Shown here: piece by piece, positions 7,157-14,814 of the stretch
Layout: every line of letters starts with the position of its first letter
How positions within the stretch are numbered: position 1 is the stretch's first letter
Assembly (NCBI GenBank): GCA_003164895.1
Contig: PLUL01000014.1
Span: forward strand, 1 to 32,809
Direction: 5' to 3'
Origin: Bacteroidota bacterium
Lineage (GTDB): Bacteria; Bacteroidota; Bacteroidia; Palsa-948
DNA: 32,809 bases
Position numbers and translations under genes: made by a program
The notes under the pieces: generated by a model
The model's input: the letters and a program-made list of their open reading frames with translations, nothing else
What the model was told of the DNA's origin: nothing
The model's database searches: none

Positions 7157-8260
7157 CTATTTTGGAAAATATTTTTCTTTCATTCTGAATATTGGCTTCT
7201 CAATGAAAACAAAAGATAGATGGGAAACCGCAATGGTAAGTGTGAGCGATGAAATAATAAGAATAAAAAGTGTTGCGAAATTATCTACATGGAATCCAAG
7301 CATTAAAAAAATCAGATAAATAATATTTACGATAGTAATGTGAAAAAGGTACATACCATAACTCATCTTTCCGAAATAGGATAAAATATTTTTAGAAGAT
7401 ATTTTCAGTTTTGAACCTTGAGGAATAAATATTGCAAGTAATAACGTAAAAAAAACTCCTTGGATTGTCGGGTAGAGAAAATAAAGCATAGTATTTTTAA
7501 TTATAAAATTTTGCGCAATAAATGTCAAGGGAATAATTCCGATAATAAATGCCCATTTATAAAAAGATGGAACGGCAAGAATGATTGAAGATATGCGTTG
7601 ATTTTTTATCGAAACTAAATAACCAAGTAATGCTCCCATTGAAAACAAATCCAAGCATGAAATAAGTTCAGTAGATATGAAATCAGTATGATGAAAAAAA
7701 TAAGCTGCGATTTTTATCAAGAATGAAATTGAAAATATTCCGGCAAGAAAAATCGGGATGCGTTTTACAGGAACAAATTTTATCAGCAATGGAATTAATA
7801 AATAGAAATGTTCTTCAACGCATAAAGACCAGTTCATTGATAATGGGGTAATGCTGGTTAATTTATTCATCGAAATAGCTTTGAAATTTTCAAGAAATGT
7901 AAAGGAGTAAATCCATTCGTGTTTGTAGCCAAATTGATTATATAATCCCATTTTATTTATTATGCCAACTGGTAGGATGAAAAAAATAATTAGAAGTAAA
8001 TAATAGATTGGCCATATTCTTAACATACGCCTTAAAAAGAAACTTTTTAAATTAATTGAATTGTTTTGTAACTTTTCTTGAACTAAGAGAAATGAAATAA
8101 GAAATCCACTAAGGATGAAAAAAAAGTTTACACCATTTGCACCCCAATGATTGATATTAGAATACCATGAAATGCCAAATGCCGGAACATGCTGAAGGAA
8201 AACCAAAAGAAAAGAAAAGAAGCGTAGCGCATCCAGCGTATGAAAATATTTTTTGGTCAT
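7157..8260 (-). CDS. OafA/YrhL-type membrane acyltransferase (acyltransferase family 3)
   Basis: A 367-residue multi-pass membrane protein with about ten hydrophobic segments. Acyltransferase-3 signatures are present: R13 followed ten residues later by H24 (ALRFFSFLLVFLQH), GVNFFFILSGFL, the basic-aromatic RRMLRIWPIYYLL, and SMNWSLCVEEHFYLL. The family O-acylates surface sugars such as O-antigen or exopolysaccharide, using acyl donors from the cytoplasm. The start was chosen because its ATG overlaps the aroE stop as ATGA; another ATG lies six codons upstream inside aroE. It is AT-richer than aroE and uvrB on either side and has no metabolic link to either, suggesting a cargo gene inserted in a housekeeping run. 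It may act on the polysaccharide built by the 14.8-22.3 kb genes, but that is only an inference. Confidence 0.88.
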   Translation of the reverse strand: MTKKYFHTLDALRFFSFLLVFLQHVPAFGISWYSNINHWGANGVNFFFILSGFLISFLLVQEKLQNNSINLKSFFLRRMLRIWPIYYLLLIIFFILPVGIINKMGLYNQFGYKHEWIYSFTFLENFKAISMNKLTSITPLSMNWSLCVEEHFYLLIPLLIKFVPVKRIPIFLAGIFSISFLIKIAAYFFHHTDFISTELISCLDLFSMGALLGYLVSIKNQRISSIILAVPSFYKWAFIIGIIPLTFIAQNFIIKNTMLYFLYPTIQGVFFTLLLAIFIPQGSKLKISSKNILSYFGKMSYGMYLFHITIVNIIYLIFLMLGFHVDNFATLFILIISSLTLTIAVSHLSFVFIEKPIFRMKEKYFPK

Positions 8261-9000
8261 GAGTTCCAGATTTCCCATGCTTTATCCGCTTGAAGATGCA
8301 GCATCTCTAATCCGTTTTTAATTTGTGCGCCTTTTGCTTTTCCTTTTTTTTGGAACAAACTTTCTTCCGGATTATAATTCAAATCGTAGAGCAAATGTTT
8401 GGATGAAAGAAACTGGTAGGGAATATTCGGGCAGTCAGTAATATTTGGAAACATTCCGAGTGGAGTTGTATTTATGATTAGAGAGTGAGAAGTCATTATT
8501 TCCTCGTTCAAATCCTGATACCTGATACTTGATACTTGATTTTCGTTTCTCGATACAAACAAGAATTCTATTCCGAGTTTATTTAAAACATAAGCAACTG
8601 CTTTTGCTGCTCCTCCAGTTCCTAAAATTAGTGCTTTGGAATATTTTTCCTGAAGTAATGGTTTAAGAGAAGATTCAAATCCAAAAACATCGGTATTATA
8701 GCCAGTCATGATTCTTGATTCATGATTCTTGATTCTAATGCAATTCACTGCACCTACTTCTTTTGCTGATTTATCCACTTCGTCGAGAAACTTAATTATG
8801 TTTTGCTTGTGCGGAATGGTTACACTTAATCCGAAAAGTGTAGTATTGTTTTTTATAAGAGCAGGAAAATCATTTATGTTTTCAAGCGGAAAGTTTTTGA
8901 ACTCGCAATCGGTAATTTTCTCGCGAGTAAATTTTTCTGTGAAATATTTTTGAGAAAAAGAGTGGGAGAGAGGGAAGCCAATCAATCCGTATGTCTTCAT
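8257..9000 (-). CDS. aroE: Shikimate dehydrogenase AroE
   Basis: A 247-residue NADPH-dependent 3-dehydroshikimate reductase of the aromatic amino acid pathway. The substrate-binding SHS is at 12-14, catalytic Lys65 is in TIPHK, catalytic Asp104 is in GYNTD (100-104), the nucleotide-binding GTGGAAKA is at 127-134, and the C-terminal NGLEMLHLQADKAWEIW is present. Length is slightly short for the family (about 270) but all catalytic parts are intact. Two heptanucleotide microsatellites lie in the frame, one encoding the residues just before GYNTD (about 89-98) and one encoding about 154-163. Both ends are ATGA overlaps, with dedA upstream and the acyltransferase downstream, so it is translated in a coupled operon. 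Confidence 0.95.
   Translation of the reverse strand: MKTYGLIGFPLSHSFSQKYFTEKFTREKITDCEFKNFPLENINDFPALIKNNTTLFGLSVTIPHKQNIIKFLDEVDKSAKEVGAVNCIRIKNHESRIMTGYNTDVFGFESSLKPLLQEKYSKALILGTGGAAKAVAYVLNKLGIEFLFVSRNENQVSSIRYQDLNEEIMTSHSLIINTTPLGMFPNITDCPNIPYQFLSSKHLLYDLNYNPEESLFQKKGKAKGAQIKNGLEMLHLQADKAWEIWNS
8514..8541. repeat. 7-bp microsatellite inside aroE (CCTGATA/CTTGATA type)
   Basis: Four contiguous heptamers on the plus strand: CCTGATA, CCTGATA, CTTGATA and CTTGATT. They encode part of QVSSIRYQDL in AroE, a surface-like stretch of the cofactor domain. Confidence 0.7.
8707..8734. repeat. 7-bp microsatellite inside aroE (CATGATT/CTTGATT type)
   Basis: Four contiguous heptamers on the plus strand: CATGATT, CTTGATT, CATGATT and CTTGATT, an exact doubling of a 14-mer. 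On the coding strand they give IKNHESRIM directly before the catalytic GYNTD motif of AroE. Confidence 0.75.
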
Positions 9001-9629
9001 TTCTTGACAAGTTTATGTTTTATAAACTCAATGATAATTGGTAGAATAGAAAGAAAAATTATTCCGAGTGCAACCAGTTCAATATTTTTTCTTATCCATT
9101 CTATTTCGCCAAGAAAATATCCTGCAAAAGTTAAACTAAGAATCCAGATTGCTCCTCCGAGAATATCGAACGGAAGAAATTTTTTGTAATCCATCTCGGC
9201 TATCCCAGCAACGAATGGAGCAAAGGTTCGCACAATAGGAACAAAGCGCGCCATGATAATTGTTTTTGTTCCGTATTTTTCATAGAAGAAATGTGTTTTG
9301 TCAAGATATTCTTGTTTGACAATATTTTTTCCGTTTAGTTTTAATTTTAAAATTTTTAATCCTATTATTCTGCCGATCCAGTAATTTGAATTATCGCCCA
9401 ATACTGCTGCGGAAAAAAGAAGCAGCACCAGAAAACTCATGTTCATGTAGCCAAGTCGCGCAAATAGACCTGCGGTAAACAAAAGCGAATCACCCGGAAG
9501 AAATGGAAAAACAACTACGCCTGTTTCAACAAAAATGACAAGGAATAAAATTATATAAACAACCGTATTATACTGCTGAAACAACCATTCGAAATCGAGA
9601 TGGAGAATATGTTTGAATAGTTCTATCAT
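8997..9629 (-). CDS. DedA family membrane protein
   Basis: A 210-residue inner-membrane protein of the DedA/SNARE-associated (VTT) family. Family members act in lipid carrier recycling and flipping and in membrane potential homeostasis. Visible signatures are acidic E35 in the first membrane region, FLPGDSLLF (43-51), GDNSNYWIGR (78-87), and the arginine motif RFVPIVRTFAPFVAGIAEM (128-146), followed by two hydrophobic segments (about 155-173 and 184-205). The length is usual. The stop overlaps the aroE start as ATGA, and the rhodanese stop lies 6 nt upstream of its start, so it is mid-operon. The lipid substrate cannot be told from the sequence. Confidence 0.92.
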   Translation of the reverse strand: MIELFKHILHLDFEWLFQQYNTVVYIILFLVIFVETGVVVFPFLPGDSLLFTAGLFARLGYMNMSFLVLLLFSAAVLGDNSNYWIGRIIGLKILKLKLNGKNIVKQEYLDKTHFFYEKYGTKTIIMARFVPIVRTFAPFVAGIAEMDYKKFLPFDILGGAIWILSLTFAGYFLGEIEWIRKNIELVALGIIFLSILPIIIEFIKHKLVKK

Positions 9630-9635
9630 GCGGAA

Positions 9636-9953
9636 TTAATATTTTGTAATTGTTGGATCAATTTCATCTGACCACTGGAGAATTCCGCCCTTGAGATTGT
9701 AAACATTTGTAAATCCGTGATGTGTTTCTAATGCTTGTGCCACAGCGCCAGAACGATTTCCTGAGCGACAATAAATTATTACTTTTTTCTCTTTGGAAAT
9801 TTTATCAACATTATCCATCACATCTCCCATCGGAATTAATTCCCCACCAATGCTGGCAATATCCACTTCATGTTCTTCGCGTACATCAATGAGTTGAAAA
9901 TCTTCTTTGTTGTCCATTATTGATTTAAGTTCCGTGGGGGTAACTTCTTTCAT
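9636..9953 (-). CDS. Single-domain rhodanese-like sulfurtransferase
   Basis: A 105-residue single rhodanese domain with no signal peptide, so cytoplasmic. The family signature LIDVREEHEV is at 21-30. The active-site loop CRSGNRS (62-68) carries the catalytic Cys62, which forms a persulfide. Such proteins move sulfane sulfur or detoxify thiols. It sits between a phosphosulfolactate synthase-like gene and dedA; the sulfur theme with the former is suggestive but unproven. A 16-bp palindrome (9962-9977) spans the end of the preceding gene just upstream of its start. Confidence 0.92.
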   Translation of the reverse strand: MKEVTPTELKSIMDNKEDFQLIDVREEHEVDIASIGGELIPMGDVMDNVDKISKEKKVIIYCRSGNRSGAVAQALETHHGFTNVYNLKGGILQWSDEIDPTITKY

Positions 9954-9961
9954 AGGGAAAA

Positions 9962-9977
9962 TAAAGTTTAAACTTTA
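9962..9977. other. 16-bp perfect palindrome at the operon junction
   Basis: TAAAGTTTAAACTTTA spans the stop codon of the phosphosulfolactate synthase-like gene, 8 nt before the rhodanese start. It could be an operator or a weak mRNA hairpin. It is AT-rich, so chance is possible. Confidence 0.35.
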
Positions 9978-10747
9978 TTATTTAATTCTTTCGGAAGAAA
10001 AGTAAAAAACGTATCCCCTCTCAGTCCGAGCCGAAGCGTTTCAAGAGCCAATGCTTCGTTGGGTGCGATGTTTCCGAGATTTACATTCGCACCAACTTGT
10101 TTTATCCACCATACTTGCTGAGATTTATTTGGTGCTTCCCAAATAATATTTTCCTGCTTTACGCTTGAAGTGATTTTGCTTACAAGCGAAGTATGCGCGT
10201 GCCCACTCGAACGATAAATTCCAACCGTTCCGCTTTCGCGCGCTTCGGCAATTACTTTCCACGAACCGGCTTCCAATTCCGTATTCATCATTTTTATCCA
10301 CATGGCAGGACGAATAATCACGCCTTCTTCTTTTGAACCGACTTCAGAAAGAACAGTATAATTTTTTGCAAGTTTGCTGATGTACTCGCATTTTTTATCG
10401 TGTTTGATTTCGATAGAGCCATCAGAAACTTCTGCGGCATCAAGTTTAAATTTGTCAATGAAAGAACAATATTCATCAAACATATTTCTGATTACAAATG
10501 CTTCAAACAATGTTCCACCGAAATAAGTTTTTATATCTGCCTGCTGATAAAGTTTTATTTTTTCGGCAAGATTTTTTGTGATGACAGAAGTTCCAAAACC
10601 AAGTTTCACGAAGTCAATAAAATCTCCGGAAGAATCAATCATGTCTTCTGCCTGGCGAAGACTTAGTCCTTTGTCCATGACCATAGTTACGCCATCCTTT
10701 CGTGGACGTTTTGTTCGCTTGGGAATGTGAGTGAGTGAAGTGTTCAT
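9968..10747 (-). CDS. Phosphosulfolactate synthase-like protein (ComA family)
   Basis: A 259-residue TIM-barrel protein with the ComA family signature blocks: KLGFGTS (48-54), GGTLFE (77-82), EVSDGS (106-111), SEVGSKE (134-140), then EARESGTVGIY, WEAPNKSQQVWWI, NVNLGNI and LRLGLRGDT. ComA adds sulfite to phosphoenolpyruvate to give (R)-2-phospho-3-sulfolactate. In methanogens this begins coenzyme M synthesis and in Bacillus it leads to sulfolactate. In Bacteroidota a sulfonate product such as sulfolactate or a sulfonolipid precursor is conceivable, but no other pathway enzyme is in this window. Its start overlaps the TPR gene's stop as ATGA, so the two are translationally coupled. Confidence 0.85.
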   Translation of the reverse strand: MNTSLTHIPKRTKRPRKDGVTMVMDKGLSLRQAEDMIDSSGDFIDFVKLGFGTSVITKNLAEKIKLYQQADIKTYFGGTLFEAFVIRNMFDEYCSFIDKFKLDAAEVSDGSIEIKHDKKCEYISKLAKNYTVLSEVGSKEEGVIIRPAMWIKMMNTELEAGSWKVIAEARESGTVGIYRSSGHAHTSLVSKITSSVKQENIIWEAPNKSQQVWWIKQVGANVNLGNIAPNEALALETLRLGLRGDTFFTFLPKELNNKV

Positions 10748-12132
10748 CTTTTTCTATAGGATTTAATCATGTCAATTACCGTTCTGTTTTTTCGCAATTC
10801 GGGGAGAAACTTAAATATTTCTTTATGCTTTTTATAATCTAACTGTAATGCGCTTTGAAGATACGTGAGCGCTTCCTGTTTTTTTCCAACCCAAAGCAGG
10901 CAAGCTGCCATTCGGTAAAATAATTCCGCGCTGTCAGGATGATGTTTTATTCCCTGAGCAAGAATTTCAACGGCATCTTCTTTATCGCCTTCCTCAAAAA
11001 GAAGATTTGAATAATCCAGCCAAATATTTTCGAGCGATGGATCCAACTCTATAACTTTTTTGTATGAATCTTTCGCTTCTTCGGCAAAACCTAATTTCTG
11101 ATAAGCATCTCCAATCACATACCAATAATCCGCATTTGTTTTGTCAATCTCGATCGCTTTTTTTAAATAATGAATTCCTTCGGTTAATTTATCTTGCTGG
11201 TCAAGAACAATTCCAATTCCAATCCATGCATCACCAAGATTCGGGTCAAGTGTGGTGGCGCGCGTATAATTTACCAGCGACTGTTCAAGGTTTTTTAATT
11301 TCTCGTAACATTCTCCAATGTAGCAATAAGTAATCGCTTCAGGTTTTTCATGCTTGAAAGTTTCTTCATAGCAGGCAATGGCTTCTTCGAGCTTATTAAT
11401 ATTAGCGAGAGAATTTGCTTTGTTGAAATAAGCTGGTGAAAAATCTTCCTTGATGGCAATTACATAATCATAAGATTCAATTGCTTTTTCAAAAAGTCCG
11501 AGTCGGTTGTAAGCAACTCCGAGATTAAACCAAGCGCAGTTGCTGTAAGAATGTTTGTCGAGAAAAGCGTTGAAGTATTCCACCGCTTCGCTATCCTTGT
11601 TAGTGATTTCAAAACAGAATGATAATTCATAAAGCGCGGCATCACTTAAAGGATTCAGGTCAATTGTTTTCTTCAGGCAAAAAATGGCATCTTCATATTG
11701 TTCCAGATTCTCATATTCAAAAGCGAGATACAAATATCCATCTTCAATAATTTCTTTTGATTCTCCGGCAAGTTCAATTGATTTTTTAAAATTCTTAATT
11801 GCTTCTTCAGGAAGTCCTGTCAAACTGTAAATCGAACCACGCGTCATGAAAATTTCAGGATGAAGCGGGTCGATTTTTTCTGCCTGAAGAAGAAGTTCCA
11901 ATGCTTTGCGCGTTTCTTTATTCGCGCTGAGAAGTTGAGATTTTCGAATTAAAAAATCAATGGAATATGGATATTGTTCAAGAGCGAAATCAACTGCTTG
12001 CAACGCTTTGTGATATTGATTGGCTGTGAGATAATAATCAATGAGAATATCAAATTCATCCGCATCAAAAAAACTGCGCGTGTTGTTCGAAAGCAATTCT
12101 TCAAATCGTTTTATTAAATCATCGTGTTTCAT
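10744..12132 (-). CDS. TPR-repeat protein
   Basis: A 462-residue soluble protein built almost wholly of about twelve 34-residue tetratricopeptide repeats, with the usual W/L-G-Y-A-F-A-P positions (AWFNLGVAYNRLGLFEKAIESYDYVIAIKEDF; DAWIGIGIVLDQQDKLTEGIHYLKKAIEID). No signal peptide is visible. It is likely a protein-protein scaffold, partner unknown. The frame extends 17 codons upstream, but this ATG lies 7 nt after a TAACTTTG box, so I prefer it. It heads the minus-strand operon, and its stop overlaps the phosphosulfolactate synthase-like gene. Similar TPR genes beside ComA homologues would suggest a common process; I cannot verify this. Confidence 0.88.
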   Translation of the reverse strand: MKHDDLIKRFEELLSNNTRSFFDADEFDILIDYYLTANQYHKALQAVDFALEQYPYSIDFLIRKSQLLSANKETRKALELLLQAEKIDPLHPEIFMTRGSIYSLTGLPEEAIKNFKKSIELAGESKEIIEDGYLYLAFEYENLEQYEDAIFCLKKTIDLNPLSDAALYELSFCFEITNKDSEAVEYFNAFLDKHSYSNCAWFNLGVAYNRLGLFEKAIESYDYVIAIKEDFSPAYFNKANSLANINKLEEAIACYEETFKHEKPEAITYCYIGECYEKLKNLEQSLVNYTRATTLDPNLGDAWIGIGIVLDQQDKLTEGIHYLKKAIEIDKTNADYWYVIGDAYQKLGFAEEAKDSYKKVIELDPSLENIWLDYSNLLFEEGDKEDAVEILAQGIKHHPDSAELFYRMAACLLWVGKKQEALTYLQSALQLDYKKHKEIFKFLPELRKNRTVIDMIKSYRKR

Positions 12133-12138
12133 CTCAAA

Positions 12139-12146
12139 CAAAGTTA
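12139..12146 (-). promoter_or_regulatory. Putative -7 box (TAACTTTG) of the TPR operon
   Basis: A TAnnTTTG match on the minus strand, 6 nt before the ATG at 12132. It supports the shorter start and a nearly leaderless transcript. The -33 element is not clear. Confidence 0.45.
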
Positions 12147-12223
12147 AAAGAAAATCAATCGCTGATAATTTGAAAGCATTCACGATGGTTCATAATTTTT
12201 ATCTCTCATTTGGTGCGAAAATT

Positions 12224-12231
12224 TATCTTTG
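12224..12231 (+). promoter_or_regulatory. Putative -7 box (TATCTTTG) of glmM
   Basis: A perfect TAnnTTTG on the plus strand. A transcript from it would begin at about 12238, after the ATG at 12232, which argues for the GTG at 12253 as the start. It is divergent from the TPR box about 80 bp away. Confidence 0.5.
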
Positions 12232-12252
12232 ATGTACTTAAAACTAAAATTT

Positions 12253-13668
12253 GTGCTAATAAAATCTATTTCAGGAATTCGGGGAACGATTGGCGGAAAA
12301 TCAGGCGAAAATCTTACTCCATCAGATATTGTAAAATTCACTTCTGCCTATGGCGCATGGATGCTCAGTCAGAAAACAAAATCAAAAAATCAAAAATCAA
12401 AAGTTGTTATTGGAAGAGATGCGCGAATTTCCGGAGAGATGGTGAGCAAACTTGTTTCGTCAACACTTCTAGGTCTTGGCATTGATGTGATTGACTTGGG
12501 ACTTTCCACCACACCAACCGTGGAAGTTGCGGTTATGGATGAAAAAGCTGACGGAGGAATAATAATAACTGCCAGCCACAATCCCAAACAGTGGAATGCG
12601 CTTAAACTTTTAAATAGCGATGGCGAATTCATCTCCGAAAAAGATGGATTGAAAGTTTTGGAAATTGCTGAAGATGAAAAAATCCTTTTTCAGGAAATAC
12701 AATCTCTTGGACAAAGAAAAGAAATGAATGATTACATTAAAAAACATATTGATAAAATACTTGCGCTTGACTTAGTTGACAAAAAAATAATTAAAGAAAA
12801 AAAGTTTCGCATTGCAGTTGACGCTGTGAATTCCACAGGAGGAATTGCTGTGCCTATGCTTTTGGAAGCACTTGGTGTTGAAGAAATCTTTAAAGTGAAT
12901 TGCGAACCAACTGGAGATTTTGCTCATAACCCGGAACCGTTACCCGAAAATCTCCATGATCTTTCAAAAGTTGTTGAGAAAAAAAATGCACACCTTGGAA
13001 TTGCAGTTGACCCGGATGTTGACCGACTTGCCATAGTTTGTGAAGATGGAGAAATGTTTGGTGAAGAATATACCTTGGTAGCTGTTGCGGATTATATTTT
13101 GAAGAACAATAAAAAAGGAAATACGGTTTCAAATTTGTCTTCTACTCGTGCTTTAAGAGATGTTACCGAAAAAGCCGGAGGAAATCATTTTTCATCTGCT
13201 GTTGGAGAAGTAAATGTGGTGGAGATGATGAAAAAACATAAAGCGGTGATTGGCGGTGAAGGAAATGGCGGAGTTATTTATCCTGAACTTCATTATGGAA
13301 GGGATGCGTTAGTGGGAATTGCTTTGTTCCTCACGCATCTTGCGAAATTTGGAAAGAGTTGTTCCATGCTTCGCGCCACTTATCCGGATTATCATATTTC
13401 AAAAAATAAAATTGAATTGATACACGGAATTGATGTAGATAAATTATTGGTTGGAGTGAAAGAAAAATATAAAAAGCAGCCTGTGAATACCGTGGATGGC
13501 GTGAAAATTGAATTCGGAAAAGAATGGGTTCATTTGAGGAGATCAAACACTGAACCGATCATTCGGATTTATTCGGAAAGTGAATCTCAGTCAACTGCGG
13601 ATAATCTTGCGCAAAAAATCATTGCTGACATTAAAGAATTAATTAAAGCAAACCGAAACGGAAACTGA
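12253..13668 (+). CDS. glmM: Phosphoglucosamine/phosphohexose mutase (GlmM-like)
   Basis: A 471-residue alpha-D-phosphohexomutase, probably converting glucosamine-6-phosphate to glucosamine-1-phosphate for UDP-GlcNAc and so for peptidoglycan and LPS. The N-terminal signature SISGIRGT is present, with the phosphoserine loop TASHNP (Ser108), metal-binding DPDVD (253-257), the sugar-specificity loop GEGNGG (around Glu336) and the phosphate-binding loop RRSNTEPIIRIYSE near the C terminus. GEGNGG differs from the GEQSGH of classical GlmM, so glucose or mannose phosphate may also be substrates. I chose GTG at 12253 because it gives the usual N terminus (M-LIKSISGIRGT) and follows the predicted transcript start. 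ATG at 12232, seven codons upstream, is the alternative. It overlaps the next gene by one base. Confidence 0.9.
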   Translation: MLIKSISGIRGTIGGKSGENLTPSDIVKFTSAYGAWMLSQKTKSKNQKSKVVIGRDARISGEMVSKLVSSTLLGLGIDVIDLGLSTTPTVEVAVMDEKADGGIIITASHNPKQWNALKLLNSDGEFISEKDGLKVLEIAEDEKILFQEIQSLGQRKEMNDYIKKHIDKILALDLVDKKIIKEKKFRIAVDAVNSTGGIAVPMLLEALGVEEIFKVNCEPTGDFAHNPEPLPENLHDLSKVVEKKNAHLGIAVDPDVDRLAIVCEDGEMFGEEYTLVAVADYILKNNKKGNTVSNLSSTRALRDVTEKAGGNHFSSAVGEVNVVEMMKKHKAVIGGEGNGGVIYPELHYGRDALVGIALFLTHLAKFGKSCSMLRATYPDYHISKNKIELIHGIDVDKLLVGVKEKYKKQPVNTVDGVKIEFGKEWVHLRRSNTEPIIRIYSESESQSTADNLAQKIIADIKELIKANRNGN

Positions 13669-14804
13669 TGAAAGTTTATTTAGATAATGCAGCTACCACT
13701 CAACTTGATAATGAAGTTTTCGAAGCGATGCTCCCGTACATGAAGGAACATTTTGGAAATCCTTCATCTATTCATTCATTTGGTAGAAAAACAAGATCGG
13801 GAATAGAAGCAGCTAGAAAAACAATTGCAAAATATTTAAATGTTTCTCCTGCTGAAATTTTTTTTACTTCCGGAGGAACCGAGGCTATTAATACCGCAAT
13901 TCGTTCAGCTGTTGTCGATCTGGGAGTTCTTCATGCCATCACGAGTAAAGTAGAGCATCATGCTGTTCTTCATACGTTAGAATCACTTGAACAAGCTGGA
14001 AAAATAAAACTTAGTTATGTTGATCTTGATAAGAAAGGTCATGTTGATTTGAATCATTTGGAAGAATTACTTTCTTCCAACGAAAAAAGTTTTGTTTCGT
14101 TGATGCATGCTAATAATGAAATTGGAAATCTTCTGCCAATAAAGCGAGTAGGGGAGTTGTGCGAAAAGTACAATGCTATTTTTCACAGTGACACTACTCA
14201 AACTATGGCGCATTATAAATTAGATTTACAAAACGTGCATGTTGATATGGTGAATGGTGCCGCACATAAATTTCATGGACCAAAAGGAGTTGGTTTTTTG
14301 TATTTGAGCAGCAGAATTAAAATTAAACCACTGATATTTGGTGGTGCTCAAGAGAGAAATATGAGAGGCGGAACGGAAAATCTTTACGGGATAATTGGAA
14401 TTGGCAAAGCATTTGAAATTGCGCATCGTGATATGGAAGCTCATCATGCACATATTTTAGGATTGAAAAATTATATGATTGAACAATTGGAAAAAAATAT
14501 TCCCGGCATTGAATTTAATGGTGATGCAAAAGAAAGTTCGCTTTATACTGTGCTGAATGTTTTATTTCCTCCCGCAGAAAAAGCAGAGATGATGCTTTTT
14601 AATCTTGATATTGCCGGAATAGCAGCTTCAGGTGGCAGCGCGTGTACTTCAGGAAGCAATCAAGGTTCGCATGTTCTAAAAAATATTGGTTCCGATATGA
14701 GACGACCATCCGTTCGTTTTTCTTTCAGCAAATACACAACAAGGGATGAAATTGATTTTTGTGTTGCTAAACTGAAAGAAATGTTTGCTGTAATAAAATA
14801 CTAA
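13668..14804 (+). CDS. Cysteine desulfurase (NifS/IscS family)
   Basis: A 378-residue PLP-dependent class V aminotransferase that takes sulfur from cysteine for Fe-S clusters, tRNA thiolation or cofactors. The N terminus YLDNAATT, SGGTEAIN, the histidine pair in VEHHAVL, PLP-binding Lys201 in AAHKFHGPKG, GGAQERNMRGGTEN and the active-site Cys326 in the GGSACTSGS loop are all present. The ATG overlaps the glmM stop (TGATG), so translation is probably coupled. No iscU, iscA or thiI lies next to it, so its sulfur acceptor is unknown. An AT-rich polysaccharide block begins 10 bp after its stop. Confidence 0.95.
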   Translation: MKVYLDNAATTQLDNEVFEAMLPYMKEHFGNPSSIHSFGRKTRSGIEAARKTIAKYLNVSPAEIFFTSGGTEAINTAIRSAVVDLGVLHAITSKVEHHAVLHTLESLEQAGKIKLSYVDLDKKGHVDLNHLEELLSSNEKSFVSLMHANNEIGNLLPIKRVGELCEKYNAIFHSDTTQTMAHYKLDLQNVHVDMVNGAAHKFHGPKGVGFLYLSSRIKIKPLIFGGAQERNMRGGTENLYGIIGIGKAFEIAHRDMEAHHAHILGLKNYMIEQLEKNIPGIEFNGDAKESSLYTVLNVLFPPAEKAEMMLFNLDIAGIAASGGSACTSGSNQGSHVLKNIGSDMRRPSVRFSFSKYTTRDEIDFCVAKLKEMFAVIKY

Positions 14805-14814
14805 ATCCTTATAA

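Noticed and set aside
8257-9000. aroE pseudogene due to microsatellites
   Set aside because: The frame is continuous and all catalytic motifs are intact.
12229-12252. TTG or ATG start for glmM
   Set aside because: It gives an N-terminal extension not typical of the family and lies before the predicted transcript start.
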